Positions 32,899-43,509 of a DNA stretch of 64,000 nt are shown here, in pieces. The number at the start of each line of letters is the position of its first letter. Positions within the stretch are counted from its first letter, which is position 1. The position numbers and the translations under genes are program-made. Origin of the DNA: Lophium mytilinum (lineage: Eukaryota > Ascomycota > Dothideomycetes > Mytilinidiales > Mytilinidiaceae); the NCBI GenBank assembly GCA_010093605.1, contig MU004201.1, forward strand, positions 470,403 through 534,402, read 5' to 3'. The notes below the pieces were generated by a model. That model saw only the letters and a list, made by a program, of their open reading frames with translations, made no database searches and was not told the origin of the DNA.

Positions 32899-34688
32899 CA
32901 CCTACTAGGTCCCGTTCTTACTTACATCCAGGTACGACGAGGTATGCAACAACCGGCTCGTGGATCTGCTTAAGAACAACTGTAAGTTTAGGAAGACCAT
33001 GATGCAGATACTTATGCCGTTCGACTTAGCCAAGTTTCTAGCGGCGGTCCGGTGCGGCCTCACCCGCAAGGAGAGGGACCTGCACATGCACCCGCTGTTG
33101 GACGTACTGGGGAAATTTGACGATCTGGCAGTCCTGGAGGAGATTGGAGTTGTGGTTGCGGTGGTGGGTAGCGATCTAAACCTACTTATGCAGAGGACAA
33201 GGGGCCCGGTAACGTACCTGGAGACGTACGGGAACAACTACAACTTATTATTCCTGCTCCTGGCATTCAGGGGGCCTTAAAAGGGGGATGGATAAGTTTA
33301 AGCTTAACTCTATATATAGGAGCATAGGAGACAAGGAGTGGTCGCTCTAGGACTTGCCTAGATACTAGCCTCTAATTAGATACTAGATTAGGTGCGAGGC
33401 ACCCCGGTGCCATTATTAGCCCCTACTCGGAGCACCGCGGCCTCTTCACGGACGTCCCAACGCCGCTCTCTAGCCTAATAACGTCGGCGAAGTTCGTCGC
33501 CACGGCACCCGCATGGACGAGGACAGCTTAGACATCAGCCCGGAGATGATGGAGAAGCTCGCTTCGAAGACGATTCCGACTGGCTCTCGTGTTATGACGT
33601 ACGTCGGGGCTGGACCTGGGTTCCCGGTGCTAAACGGCGCGGTGGGACTGGTTGAAGAACAGGATGGGGATGGGTTATTAATGCAGCAGCAGGATGAGGA
33701 GCCGAGCGTGGACGACATTAGGATTAGGGGGTAATTGATGCCGTACGGCACGCCGAGATACCTGTTCACAATCAACACCACGGACATGCTGACGAACAGA
33801 ATCGGAGTCACGACCATAAGGGCCCCCGATGCCAGCGACGTCTAGATGCTCACCTTACCGTCCGAAGAACCCACGGGAACATCACGGCTAATCCAAAGTA
33901 GACATCTACACGTGCTCGCCTTGAGAAGCTGCAGCATACTCGCCACTGTAAACAGCGATAGTTATAGCTATTATAGTGGAGGTTGAAGCTGGCTCCTATA
34001 TGGCACACCACTGTAAGTACAACACTGTTTGTGTACAGCTGCACTCCTGGATGTGCACATCGTGATGGACATGAACAACAACAGCTATATCTATATAATC
34101 TGCGGCGAGATTAAGGACCCGTCCAAGACTAGGTTCGCGTACGCGAGAATAGGTTCTGACTAACCACCCGAGCCGATCGTGCAGGTGCATAAGCGCGCAG
34201 GAGATGGTCCCCATAATATTAAACAAGTACGCATCCGCGAAGGGGGTGTTTAAGATTTCGCCGGTAAACCTGCACTCGTTTGAGATGGCAGGCGTGTAGC
34301 CGGGGGCGATTTTGGCGGTTACCAGAGGCAGAGTTACTACCTAGTCCCCGTTCAACCTCTTCCTTACCTTCTTGCTAGGCAGGCACGTCCACCACGAGCA
34401 GCCTACCTCCATGACGTCGTCCGCCGTCACGTTCCCGAAGTAGCCTAATCTCTAACTCCCTGGTCGCCTTTCTGCTTCCGCTTGCAATTACTACCGGATT
34501 TAGAACTACAGGATGCTCTATGTACGGGATAGCAGCCATCTTTGTTAGGCAGTACAGCGCAGCTTGCACGAGATTAGATGCACGTTCGCTGTTGGAGATG
34601 CCGTCGTGATAGAAATAGCCAGGCGGTACGGGACTGAGGATAATAAGATGTACGCAACCGCGTTCGAGATTGAAGGCCATTAAGATAA

Positions 34689-34800
34689 ACAGCGCAGCAT
34701 GGAAAATTTCTCTCTCTCCCCGAACGGACAATATATGGCCTTGAAAGGTACTGCGCGGAAGGGTGGCGGAGCGGTTAACTTCCGCAATGCCTATACGCTG
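34689..34800 (+). repeat. Direct repeat bordering the 30.7-34.7 kb element, right copy
   Basis: Partner of 30255-30364. It begins directly after the last readable block of the degraded frame, so the repeats mark both borders of that unit about 4.43 kb apart. Confidence 0.65.
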
Positions 34801-34938
34801 TAATGGATTGCACAATATAGCATAGATAGCCTTGGCAGTATTATAGACTTTGCCTAGTGGGGAGACGGCCGCGGCATTACAATTGCATCTAAGAAAGGAC
34901 GGCGAAGTTTTGGAATGGAATGTGCAAGAGAAGCGGCT

Positions 34939-35042
34939 GGTGGCCAGATAAGTAGACGACGGAGATGTAGGCACGACGATAATCGCGCTCGGTGGCCAGA
35001 TGGGTAGACGGCGAAGATGTGGGCACGACGACGATCGCGCTC
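34939..35042. repeat. Perfectly adjacent tandem duplication, 52-bp period
   Basis: ggtggccaga starts both units (34939 and 34991) and gatcgcgctc or its variant ends them. Seven or so differences separate the units. The period is not a multiple of three, so minus-strand openness across it is not evidence of coding. Confidence 0.85.
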
Positions 35043-35129
35043 GGTAGGAAGCGAGGCAGAGACGGTTCAATTGGCGGTAATGGATGGGCCGTAGTTGGCA
35101 GTTAGAGCAGCATCGTCAAAATCTACGAT

Positions 35130-35471
35130 TGGAGGGCTTGATGTGCTAATCGTAAAAAAGCATTAAGCGACAGCGACGATAAGGAAGAGGAAGAGTCGGT
35201 TGTAAATGGAGGCATTCTAAAGGCCGCAATGCTAACACGTGTATTGGACCACCTTACTACCCCAACGTCTTATCTCGAATTTTCGCCGCAAGGACAGCTA
35301 CTAGTAATGTCGAGTTGCTGGAAAAACAACGCACTGCGGCTGGTTTACTTGCCCAGCTGTACAGTATACAGGAACTGGCCAACGGACAAAACACTGTTGG
35401 GAAGGATAACAGCAATAGCCTGGGGAAAAGCCGAACGGGACGTTAAGAACGAGTTCTATTCCATTTTCTAG
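35130..35471 (+). pseudogene. UTP18: UTP18 (U3 snoRNP WD-repeat protein) 3'-end fragment
   Basis: The frame reads ALSDSDDKEEEE, then LDHLTTPTSYLEFSPQGQLL, then MSSCWKNNALRLVYLPSCTV, YRNWPTDKTLLGRITAIAW and ends at TAG. This matches the C-terminal WD region of fungal Utp18, a subunit of the small-subunit processome for 18S rRNA maturation, where a 'DNLTTPI' strand leads to 'NLEFSPDGQLLA', 'KKDALRLVHLPSCTVY' and 'NWPT'. Only the last 80-110 codons are present and the final repeat is truncated, so this is a captured or duplicated fragment. Confidence 0.75.
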
Positions 35472-35734
35472 CGCCAGGCCAGGTTGAAACATGAGCATAA
35501 AGACTCTAATGGCGGCAGACGTGCTGCTCGTTAACTACAGCCACCCTTACGCCATCACCCTTCTTCTCCAAAGCGGGAGCCATTTGATCCGTTTCCGCCA
35601 TCTTGTTATCCGCGCAACCAGCAGCACTTATATACAGCAGCCAGTTAATAATTACAAACAACTAGAATGGCACATTTTACTAAACATGGCTACGAGAACG
35701 GGCCTTATGATCAACATGCTCCTGGATTAGACAT
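35472..35734. other. Unrecognised open stretch
   Basis: 79 open codons on the plus strand (35491-35730) start MSIKTLMAADVLLV. No family is recognised; possibly a decayed exon linked to the zinc-finger frame that follows. Confidence 0.3.
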
Positions 35735-36101
35735 TGTCATTTCCGGACGCCACAAGCTGCAGTGTGGCGTTGGCGGCTGCTCATTGGACATAGCAAATTT
35801 GAGCAATCTTTGAAGACATCTAAAGACCATGCATAAACTACGTGTCGCAGACGGCGGCCGGCGGAAGAAGCTTAAACAATCCGGAGTTGCAGCGCCGCCG
35901 CAAACGTATTCTAGGGTCCTGTCCGTGTCAATAGGCCATATAAAGTTTAATCTCTGCGAACATACATTATATAGCATTATCTTACCTGACAAGTTGCCTA
36001 TTTCACCTTGTTGGTTCCATTATTCTCGTGCCGCAGAGCTATTTAGAACCCTTAGGACCGATTACGTTAACATAAAGGACTCTAAAGTTGCATTTTATTA
36101 A
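35735..36101 (+). pseudogene. C2H2 zinc-finger protein fragment
   Basis: The plus strand reads LDIVISGRHKLQCGVGGC, SLDIANLSNL, a TAA or TAG, then RHLKTMHKLRVADGGRRKK. C-x4-C-x12-H-x4-H is a C2H2 finger with a stop just before the first histidine helix position. After it come a basic patch and a hydrophobic 90-codon open stretch (35829-36101) ending in TAA. DNA binding is inferred from the finger. Fungal members often occur in families with a BED or C2H2 single finger. Confidence 0.5.
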
Positions 36102-36249
36102 CTTGTTATACTCTTTAAGATTCTGAAGCACACCCACGGACATACAGTGCACTACCTAACTGACTAGCCTAATGCACGAAAACTTATAAACACTAAAGGC
36201 GCTCGATATATTGTTTTTTTCTGGGCTTCAGCTGCCAGGGATCACGCTT

Positions 36250-37260
36250 AAATGCGCGATGCTTTGGATAAGCTTACGGATGCTCTTGGAGATTTTATTA
36301 GCTTCCCTACCGTTAAAGAGTGGCGGTGGGACTTAGCAAAGATACATGACATTTAATGTCTCGACTAGATTGCCGAGGAGGACGGCGCCTACCGACCACA
36401 AAGCTGTTTTGCCGGTCTGAAAGAGAACTTCAACAATGCGGAATTCCCCTGCCAGCTGCCAAAGGGAATAAGGAGCGTTTTAAAGCGTAGCCACAGTGCA
36501 AACGTTAACGATGTCGATACTAAAGCATAAGGAGGGAGCATCATACCAATGTGTAAGCAGCGAAAATGTAAGCCGCTAGTAGGACGCGGGAATGCTTATA
36601 AGTGGATCCACCAAGAGTATGTTCCTTCTATTAATACCCTTAGGGAATTCCGGGTATTCATCGCTACAAGGAATGCATCCACGAATGGCCAATTGAAGCG
36701 GGTTCCTTATATCGTCCACGCCATTAAGACGCACTAGGGAACAGACCCAGAAATGACTGAGAATGAGGACACTAGGCAGCAGAACAAGGCGAAAAGAAAT
36801 AAGCCTAAAGAACCAGACTGGGTTATGCAAGTTAATGCTCTCACGGAATTCGATCGCTTCCCTAAATGGGCCTCTCTCAGCGGCCGTAATATACGCAACT
36901 TTGGACTTCACATCTTTATAAGGCTTTCTTCGAATCCCGAATGGTAGAAAGGTTATGCGTCCTTCAGCGTCGGTGCGAGGATAGATATTGGAATTGCACC
37001 AAGCGGAACTGAGCTCTTTGTAGTTGAGATAACACGCGTTAGTGCTGCAGACTTTTTCTAGCAGGACACGCTGGGGTTACCATATAATCTAGTATGCGAG
37101 GCGTATGCAGAGGTAATAGCAGAGCTATATCCAGCAGAAAAAGTTGTATTAGAGGAAGACGGGAGAGACTTGGTCTAGGTGAAGCAGATGATCGGCAGTC
37201 TTATCGAGGGGACGTGGGCTGAGGGCGGGGAGAAGAATGCGAAGCTGTTGCCATCCAAAT
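36250..37260 (+). pseudogene. Unrecognised fungal protein, broken by TAA/TAG
   Basis: One plus-strand frame, with few shifts, reads LDKLTDALGDFISFPTVKEW, then RWDLAKIHDI, stops, AEEDGAYRPQSCFAGLKENF, LPKGIRSVLKRSHSANVNDV, WIHQEYVPSINTLREFRVFI, and near the end FSVGARIDIGIAPSGTELFV with VVLEEDGRDLV and TAG. The order (a W-x-W block, a 'LKRSHS' block, then 'HQEYVP...EFRVF') looks like a conserved lineage-specific family of fungal proteins. The EFRVF(I) step recalls ATP-grasp-like folds, but I cannot confirm it. At least six internal stops, all TAA/TAG. Its 3' end is duplicated at 21880-21970. Confidence 0.5.
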
Positions 37261-37276
37261 GAGGCTTAGCGTTAAA
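37193..37276 (+). repeat. Copy of the duplicated 3' end (partner 21880-21970)
   Basis: Shared block 'gaagctgttg...aatgaggcttagcgt'. In this copy it encodes GTWAEGGEKNAKLLPSK followed by TGA, the end of the unrecognised gene. Confidence 0.7.
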
Positions 37277-37292
37277 GACGCTAAGCTGAATT

Positions 37293-37365
37293 AGGAAGCA
37301 CGGAAGTTAAGCCACAGCTGGTATAGATAGGATTAGACCAGAGGGTGCCCCCTTGTTCTGCCATT
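37293..37365 (+). ncRNA. Possible 5S rRNA-derived remnant (3' part only)
   Basis: 'ttaagccaca' is identical to the internal control region A of fungal 5S rRNA. 37 bp later comes 'agagggtg(c)cc', in the place of the 'GGGTGGGTGACC' box C, and then 'ttgttctg', similar to the 3' end. The 5' half is not recognisable. Many mismatches mean a decayed pseudogene, a 5S-derived SINE or chance. Confidence 0.22.
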
Positions 37366-37379
37366 GACTTTCGTGGCTT

Positions 37380-38140
37380 AATTTCCATAATAGGCCACCT
37401 AATGCGTCTAGGCGCTGTAGAGCTTACAGATTACAAATAGACTTAAAAGGCATAGTTACCAATAAGCATTTATTCTACTTCTAGCTGAACTCGCTATTAT
37501 TCTCTCCTCTAACTTTGTACTTTGTCCTTTCTCTCTATGCTTAGACAGGTGTCCTAGATTCCTTCGCGGAATCCCCAACCTCAGTTGACAAAGCGGCCTT
37601 TCGTTTGGATCTTGATAGGTTCGATAAGAGATTCCTATTACGGCGATGTAGTTGCTAGGACGCGTGAACATGCCTAGACGCATGCATATTCAATTTTTTC
37701 CTAAAAGGAAAGTCCCTAGATTTGACGCGCCTTTCGTTTCTTTAGAAATTGGTTGAACTGCTTGGCGTTAATGTATATGGCAGCCTCAGCGTTATAGCAA
37801 AGACATGCCGGAAGCATTGCGATTTGGCCTTAAGGCGGCGACCTAGTGACGGCCACACTGCCTCTAGGGGAGCTTGTGTACGCCCGAAGCCATCGCGTTG
37901 CACATCTTCAACTGTACGAAGTAGTCTTTGCGTGCCGTTTAAGAGGAGTTGTCGAGGTAGAGGAGCCCTCGGGATAAGACTTAAGACGTCCGCAACTCTA
38001 AGCCCCTCATTCGTTACTCGGTTGAGGTTTAAACGAGTCTGATTCTTTGTTTAGTTAAAGCGTACAACCTACTCTAATCTGCATCCTTTAATTCCATTAA
38101 TATCGAGAGGCCGCTGCTATTAACGGAATGAACGGAAGCC
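37380..38140. other. No recognisable feature
   Basis: The open stretch at 37749-38042 (plus) has no recognised motif. No repeat was seen. Confidence 0.35.
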
Positions 38141-38149
38141 CTGGAACTT

Positions 38150-38290
38150 AATCAGTTTAAGCGGGTGGTTGGACGAATTCGAGCGATACAGTCCCAAAGG
38201 GATCATAAGCGTGATGATGGAGCGTAGGGCTAACGTGTACTTAATAGTGAACACCCTCATCCTCTACAACTACCGCGCGGTCGCATAATT
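38150..38290 (+). pseudogene. Short coding block resembling the 30.7-34.7 kb material
   Basis: Reads WLDEFERYSPKGIISVMMER followed by ANVYLIVNTLILYNYRAVA, then TAA. Third positions are C/G-rich and the style matches the long degraded frame, but no direct homology is visible. Confidence 0.38.
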
Positions 38291-38299
38291 GGCCTTAGA

Positions 38300-39180
38300 G
38301 TTTCTTTAGCGGAGCGATGGACGGTGCCTACTGCTTTACTAGTAGAAGGGGGGTAGTTATAACAACGGAGGAAAGTTTAGGTTACTCGTCTTGCATGCAG
38401 CTCGTTTTTGCGGGTTGGCCTTTCAATTCCGTAGCAGTATAATTGTAATTCTATTAATTCGCGGTCCTCGTGGGCGCTTTTGCTGCGCTTGTTGATGATA
38501 GGACTAGCCTTCACCAGGCTCGTTGATAATGAGAAGAATCGCCGCAGTCTTGCCGGGTCGATTTAATAAGATGGCGCTGGAGTCTCTCCAGCGCAGTGGT
38601 AGAGAGTCCCCAACTGCGTTACTGATAGAAGATGATGTCGATATTGACAGAGGAGAGTTCAGGTCGTCGCTCTCTATTCTTCGTGAACAAAACGAATTAT
38701 TATATTCCGCCTCCAATATTACAGCTGCTTCGCTGGCGACTGTTGATCTATATAACGTAAGAATCCAGCTAATCTAATATACGCTGCCACAGGACTCTAT
38801 GGTGCAGTTCTTGTAATTCGTATTAGCTGGCCTACTAACATGAAATGCCCAAACATGATGCTTAATGCGGTATACTTAGGCGATTGCTCTTGGTTAAGCC
38901 TGTTGAGGGCTTTGTTAAGAGTAAGCTAATGTGCGTGGTATAATCTGCCTCGCCTGTAATCTACTATTGGACATTGCAATGGTTTCTTTGATGACAAGCA
39001 CTGCGGAACGGGGCCCCTTATGCCAGATTACTGTTCTGCTCAGCAATTATTTTGTATAAGATACGGTCGATAAATTGGAAGTTCTCTGCATTTTCGATAA
39101 AGGTTTAGAGGCCGGAACGAGGTAATATAAGTTCGAGCAAGGCCTTGGGCTTTCGAGCAGGCATTGTCTTCGGTGAACCT
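38300..39180 (+). other. Mostly unrecognised; one open stretch at 38523-38777
   Basis: The 84-codon stretch starts MIMRRIAAVLPGRFNKM and reads IEDDVDIDRGEFRSSLSIL before a TAA. Composition is protein-like, but the family is unknown. Confidence 0.3.
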
Positions 39181-39539
39181 TCGGCATGCTTAAAAAGGTT
39201 TCGAGATTAAAAGACGATGGAACAGGTTTGAACGAGGCTTTAAACCTACGAGCGTGTATTAAGTTAGGTGTATCGGCGCAAATCCCATTATGTAGAGGGG
39301 ATGGTGAGAGTTATTACATCGCAGGGCTTGGCAAACCGCAAAGTAAAGAGTTGACTAAGGTTACGCACATTAAGTACCGTAGCGGTGGCATAACTGTAGT
39401 AAGAGTTCCTTGAGGTGTCTACTACGGGTGCCGAGCTAAGGACCTAATAAGAGTGCAGAAATGGTCCATGCGAAAGCTTCCACAAGCGCGGTAGCGGGTG
39501 GTATTGCAGTAAAGCACTCAGCAATAAGAGCAGGACCCG

Positions 39540-40860
39540 GTCTATAATGTAGTTCCCACCCCTAACCAGGTCCACCGCTTTAGTTACGCACCTGAACGTG
39601 TTTAGGGAAATGTCTAGAGATACAACCCCGACTCTCGCGTCGGCTACTACTGCCTTGAGGTTCTTAGTTGCGTTCGCCCTCCCGACTACGGCTGCCTACG
39701 CCCCTGCATCCACCTTTAGGATCGTGTTCCGGTTCGACACCTAATTGGCGCCGGGGTCGTGACCACGAAGATGTTCTTCTTTATAAACTGCTTTAACTTC
39801 GCCTCCGCCTTGGCGTCTACTACTAGGTGCAGGGACTTAACAAGGCCCTTAAGTGGACCCACCTCCATAAACTCGTATAAGGTCTTAATTATAGCTAGGT
39901 GCTTTATTGAGCTCCCACCCACGTAAATAATTGTACTTGTTGTCGGGTTAATCTCCCTAGCCCGATTATAAAGGTGTGCATGGCTACCACCGCCAACATG
40001 AATGAGCTCGCGACGTAGTTGCGCCTTAGACCCGCGCACCTCGGCAGGGCCGCGTTATGGGCATGTCGGTATCCTTAATAGCGCTTGGAACCTACCCCCC
40101 CCTAGTTAGTGGGCGGCCTCTCGAGCGCAAACCTGTTCTTGGTCGCAGTCGCCTTGCGGTCGTAGGATAGGCTGATGCCCACCATTTACACCAACTCTTC
40201 GACGACTAACTCATCCCGCAGCTTGGTTGGAAACACGGTCCCGTTCTCTATAAAGGTCTAAATCTACCCCGCAGACTCAATGACGGCCCTCATCGCCGTG
40301 GGGCAGTTGGTCTCGAAGTGGGACATGTAGGGGGTCGCGGCTTGTGATTGTAGTCTTAACCGCGTGTAGGTTGTTATCCGAGAGAATTATCCGTGGAGCG
40401 TGCTGAACGCACATCGGCCTTGAGAGCATTAGGCACGTGCACGAGATCTGGATCATGTACAGCAGCTGGAGCTTCGGCCCCGAGAGGAAGATAGTCGCAA
40501 GACTGAGGACGTCCCTAGACAGGAGACCAAGAGGAGACTTATGGCTGTGGAGCTAGTCGGGAACGTGAACTCGCTTGCCAGGCAGACCCTCTCGGCATCG
40601 GAATTCAGGCCGGCCATGTTTAGGCAGAGAGCGGTACTATTATTTAACTCATTTACGGTGGAGATCGTGGGTTCCTTTAGAGCCGGCGCTGGCTACAGCC
40701 GAGTTGTCAAAGGGCCCGTGCGTAAGTTCTTGCCCTTCGGACATAACCACCGTTAGGGTTACGAACTCAAAGTTGACGTCGTCTTAATGCGAAACCAGGC
40801 CAGCTAGTAGGTCAAAAACCAGGAACCTAAACGGAAGCGTATTTAGTGCGCGTGGGAGGA
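39540..40860 (-). pseudogene. Degraded coding block of the unknown large element, minus strand
   Basis: Three frames on the minus strand join a run with only TAG/TAA stops: from 40860 FRFLVFDLLAGLVSH, then LQLLYMIQISCTCLMLSRPM, YMSHFETNCPTAMRAVIESA, LRDELVVEELV, then an open 107-codon block (39716-40039; INPTTSTIIYVGGSSIKHLA) and, after a shift, LKVDAGA, TAG, VVADARVGVVSLDISLNTFR. Third positions are C/G-rich. The plus strand is also partly open (40541-40787) because of that bias. No known family is recognised. Confidence 0.48.
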
Positions 40861-41690
40861 AAGCCTTTAAAAGCTGTTTATGAGATGGCCCTATTATGGA
40901 AGTATCCACGGTACTATTAGAGAATTGGGCTATACCGCCTTCTCAGCCACCTGAAACGTAATTAAGTCTTGGTCGCTACGGCATTGCGGAGCATCTTCTA
41001 CCCCTAGAGTTCGTTTCTAGACATCGGGATGCAGCCGCCCCTCTCTCTAGGAATAAAACCACCATCTCTTCTCGACCAAGTTACCCTGGGACGTTTCCGG
41101 GGGGTCTGCTGGTCGGTGGGATAATGTTCTTAGAAGCGCCCTAAGATCGCTGGGAATATCTTACAAGTACGAAATAGGTGATGATTGGTTTAAGGCCGTA
41201 TCTAGAAGAGCCGGAATCGCCTTATCCGTGTTGTAGAGACGGACGTCAACATATTAATTGAACGGGACGCGTAAGTACGTACTTTACTTGTCTATACGCT
41301 TTGACGAATTTGTTATTGTGGCCTAAGCAATTCTTAGCCGGAAGGAGGACATGACTGAACAAGTTCGAAGTCCTGGATAGATTAGTTGGGATTCTTTGTT
41401 GCCATAACTAATCCGGACGCAAATAAGCCCTCCTCTATGTTATTTAACGATGGTTCACGTTTACGTTAAATACCAGGAATGTAAACGGGCTCGTGCGCCG
41501 CTCCATAAACGTGATCAGATCTATAGACTTAGACTTAATGTGCTACGACTATTGAGCGGTCCACACTATTGTAGTCTCCGTTCTAGACATGCTTGGCGTT
41601 CCCGTTCTTATCTTAAGCCCGAGTCTTGCCGGGGCCTAGGCCAAGAGCTTCGCTGAGATCATGACGGCGTCTGAGACGGAGTAACAACTG
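40861..41690. other. Unrecognised spacer inside the unknown element region
   Basis: TA-richer than its flanks. Plus-strand open stretch 41450-41656 has no recognised motif. 'ggacatgactgaa...agtcctgga' near 41347 weakly matches 16488. Confidence 0.35.
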
Positions 41691-42145
41691 GGCCAAGATG
41701 CAGGACGTGACCGAAAACGCGCTTGCGGCGGCCGACACTAATGCGAAGGCCACTGGCATCGCGGCCCTAAGGCTGGTTGTGACTGTACTCGTATTTGTGG
41801 ACGAGAGAGAAGTTGGTGCAGGAGAGTTAATTATAATTAGCCGCGTAAGGATGGCCACCATTATAGATGTGCACGAGCAGTTGTATAAGTTTACCCACAC
41901 TTTCTGGCGCAACCTCCCGCAGCCGCCTGGGTGCAACCCTCCCACCGTAATCGCGTGGATGATTGTATAGGAGAACTACAACGTGAACCACTCTACCATT
42001 AAGTAGAAGAACTCCGGTCCGAGCACCTTCGTGCACGTGTGGACGATAGTGGAGAGGTTCAGGAACAACTTCGTGAGCCTGGGCTTGGAGTGGCTTATTA
42101 ACGCCGGGACACCGTGGGCTACTGCACAGCCACCAGCATGGCCGG
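41690..42145 (+). pseudogene. Degraded coding block of the unknown large element, plus strand
   Basis: The plus strand reads VTENALAAADTNAKATGIAA, VVTVLVFVDEREVGAGELII, VHEQLYKFTHTFWRNLPQPP, then TAG at 41968, ENYNVNHSTIK, TAG at 42004, and FVHVWTIVERFRNNFVSLGL. Codons end in C/G (gag aac tac aac gtg), which favours this strand over the stop-free minus frame. Its orientation is opposite to the blocks on either side, so an inversion or a second gene is implied. Confidence 0.48.
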
Positions 42146-42259
42146 GCCCGCGGACGAGCATCTGTACACGAGGGGGACACTGTATCCACCCCAGCTGTGG
42201 CTAGAGACATGAAAGTGTCGACTGTTGACGAGCCCGTAAGGGAGTTAACGGTTGTTTCT

Positions 42260-43500
42260 CGACTTCGAGACCGCCATAATGTTGCCAGGGTCTTAATAGC
42301 TTACTTGTATATGAACCGGTCCTAAATAGTGTAGCTATAAATATTATGCCAAAATCCTTAAGGCTGGGCAAGGTCCAACAACGTATGTGAGCCGCTCGTC
42401 ACGTTCTCTTGTCCGAACAGCTCCGTCTACTTCATCAACTTCATTATCCGCGACAGGGTGGCACTTTCGTTGTTGCCCTTAAGCATGTACAAGATGTAGG
42501 TCTTAAGTGCGGACGCCTTGAATATCTTACAGCAGCTCTTATACGTGGTCGGGCTTATGGCGATCCTCGCGTCCCTGGGTGTAGCGAAGACCGCCGTCCC
42601 CTTTACCTCCCTAACCAGGCGCACACCAATGTACTCGATCGATTGCGAGATAGGGTGGATTATCGCCTCGGGAACTTTCTTCGCACCCACAATGATGCTC
42701 TCGATCACGGCTATGGCCTAAACCCCGTCCCGATGCCTGCTAATGGCCAGCTATAAGTTCGCGTTCGACTCCAGGAGGGTGTCCCTATTAGTCCTGAAGA
42801 AGGTGCTTGTTATAAAGGTCACGCTCTCGCTCTAAACCTAGGGCAGCTCCGCGAACTTAACGCTCCTGTAGAGCTTACCTATAATGTCCTTATAGCACAA
42901 TAAAGAACGCGATACAGGTTCCCCATACGCTATTCTTTGAGATGTAGCCTCTTGCTGCGGTGGCTAAGTGATAATTGCTTAAAACCGTGCCCCCGGCGAT
43001 GGAGTCGACCAGGGACCTAGTGTTGGGATGGATTGTTATTACGCGGCTGTCCGCCATAGGGTTCGCGGGTGCCGACCCAGTGCTTGGAGGCGTCTTGTGC
43101 CCCTTCGCCGTTGCAGTTGAGCTGTCGGTCTAGTTATAGGCCTGCTTAAACCCAACTGCCGCCCGCATCTTAAGCATGTTCGGGTCCGGGACTAACGCCG
43201 TGGTCCTTCCGGAGGGCTGGATGCCGTTCTAGGCCATGGACGCCAACAAGGTCTTTATCAAGTTAATGCGCCTATTAAAGCTCTCGACGATGACCGTGAG
43301 CACCTCCAGTATATTAATGACCTTGTCGAGCTTTTCCGACCCCCCGGTGCCGATGCTAGTAATCTTATTAACTGCATTCTATCCTAGGTCCATACCTAAG
43401 TTTACGTGCTCGAAGTCCTTATTCTTAAGAAAGTCAAAGATGCCGTGCGTAACAGAGACTCCCCGTAAGCAGAGCGAGGCGTAGAGGCTAAGAGACCACT
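42260..43500 (-). pseudogene. Degraded coding block of the unknown large element, minus strand
   Basis: From about 43490 the minus strand reads SLYASLCLRGVSVTHGIFDF, NKDFEHVNLGMDLG, TAG, KITSIGTGGSEKLDKVINIL, LLASMA, TAG, then SRVITIHPNTRSLVDSIAGG and AARGYISKNSVWGTCIAFFI, TAA. After a frameshift come GKLYRSVKFAELP and the open 93-codon block ending at 42427 (EAIIHPISQSIEYIGVRLVR). C/G-rich third positions and TAG/TAA stops match the 30.7-34.7 kb frame. More proline/alanine-rich sequence lies upstream to about 43800. No known family is recognised; a structural viral protein is one possibility. Confidence 0.52.
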
Positions 43501-43509
43501 TTCATTTTA

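Larger units (their letters stand above)
30758..34685 (+). pseudogene. Long degraded coding region of unknown family (possible endogenised element)
   Basis: From an ATG at 30758 one frame runs to 32065 with stops at 30953, 31253, 31394 and 31436 (TAA, TAG, TAA, TAG) before a fifth at 32063; the last open block alone is 187 codons (31502-32065). Reading then continues after a frameshift near 32360, across an inserted MITE (32451-32890), to a clean block at 32900-33280 (containing FDLAKFLAAVRCGLTRKERD). Further blocks follow at 33513-33734, 33738-33845, 34040-34160 and 34570-34670, with frame changes. Third positions are C/G-rich (agc, gtc, aac, aag), unlike the flanks. No zinc finger, polymerase or kinase motif is visible. 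Its size (about 1,100 codons without the MITE) and look suggest a large structural or viral protein, but that is inference. Confidence 0.6.

Noticed and set aside
32960-33237. Open frames on both strands at 32905-33280
   Set aside because: Only the plus frame continues the upstream reading after removal of the MITE; the minus frame is a shadow.
34375-35070. 231-codon open frame on the minus strand
   Set aside because: It crosses the right 110-bp border repeat and a 52-bp duplication whose period is not a multiple of three, has no motif, and overlaps plus-strand coding blocks with better codon structure. Chance openness is likelier.
16389-41400. A diverged repeat pair at 16.4 and 41.3 kb
   Set aside because: Only 'ggacatgactgaa' and 'agtcctgga' match well; too little to call a repeat family.
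41827-42210. 127-codon open frame on the minus strand
   Set aside because: The plus strand here has C/G-ending codons and protein-like composition with only TAG stops; the minus frame reads as its shadow.
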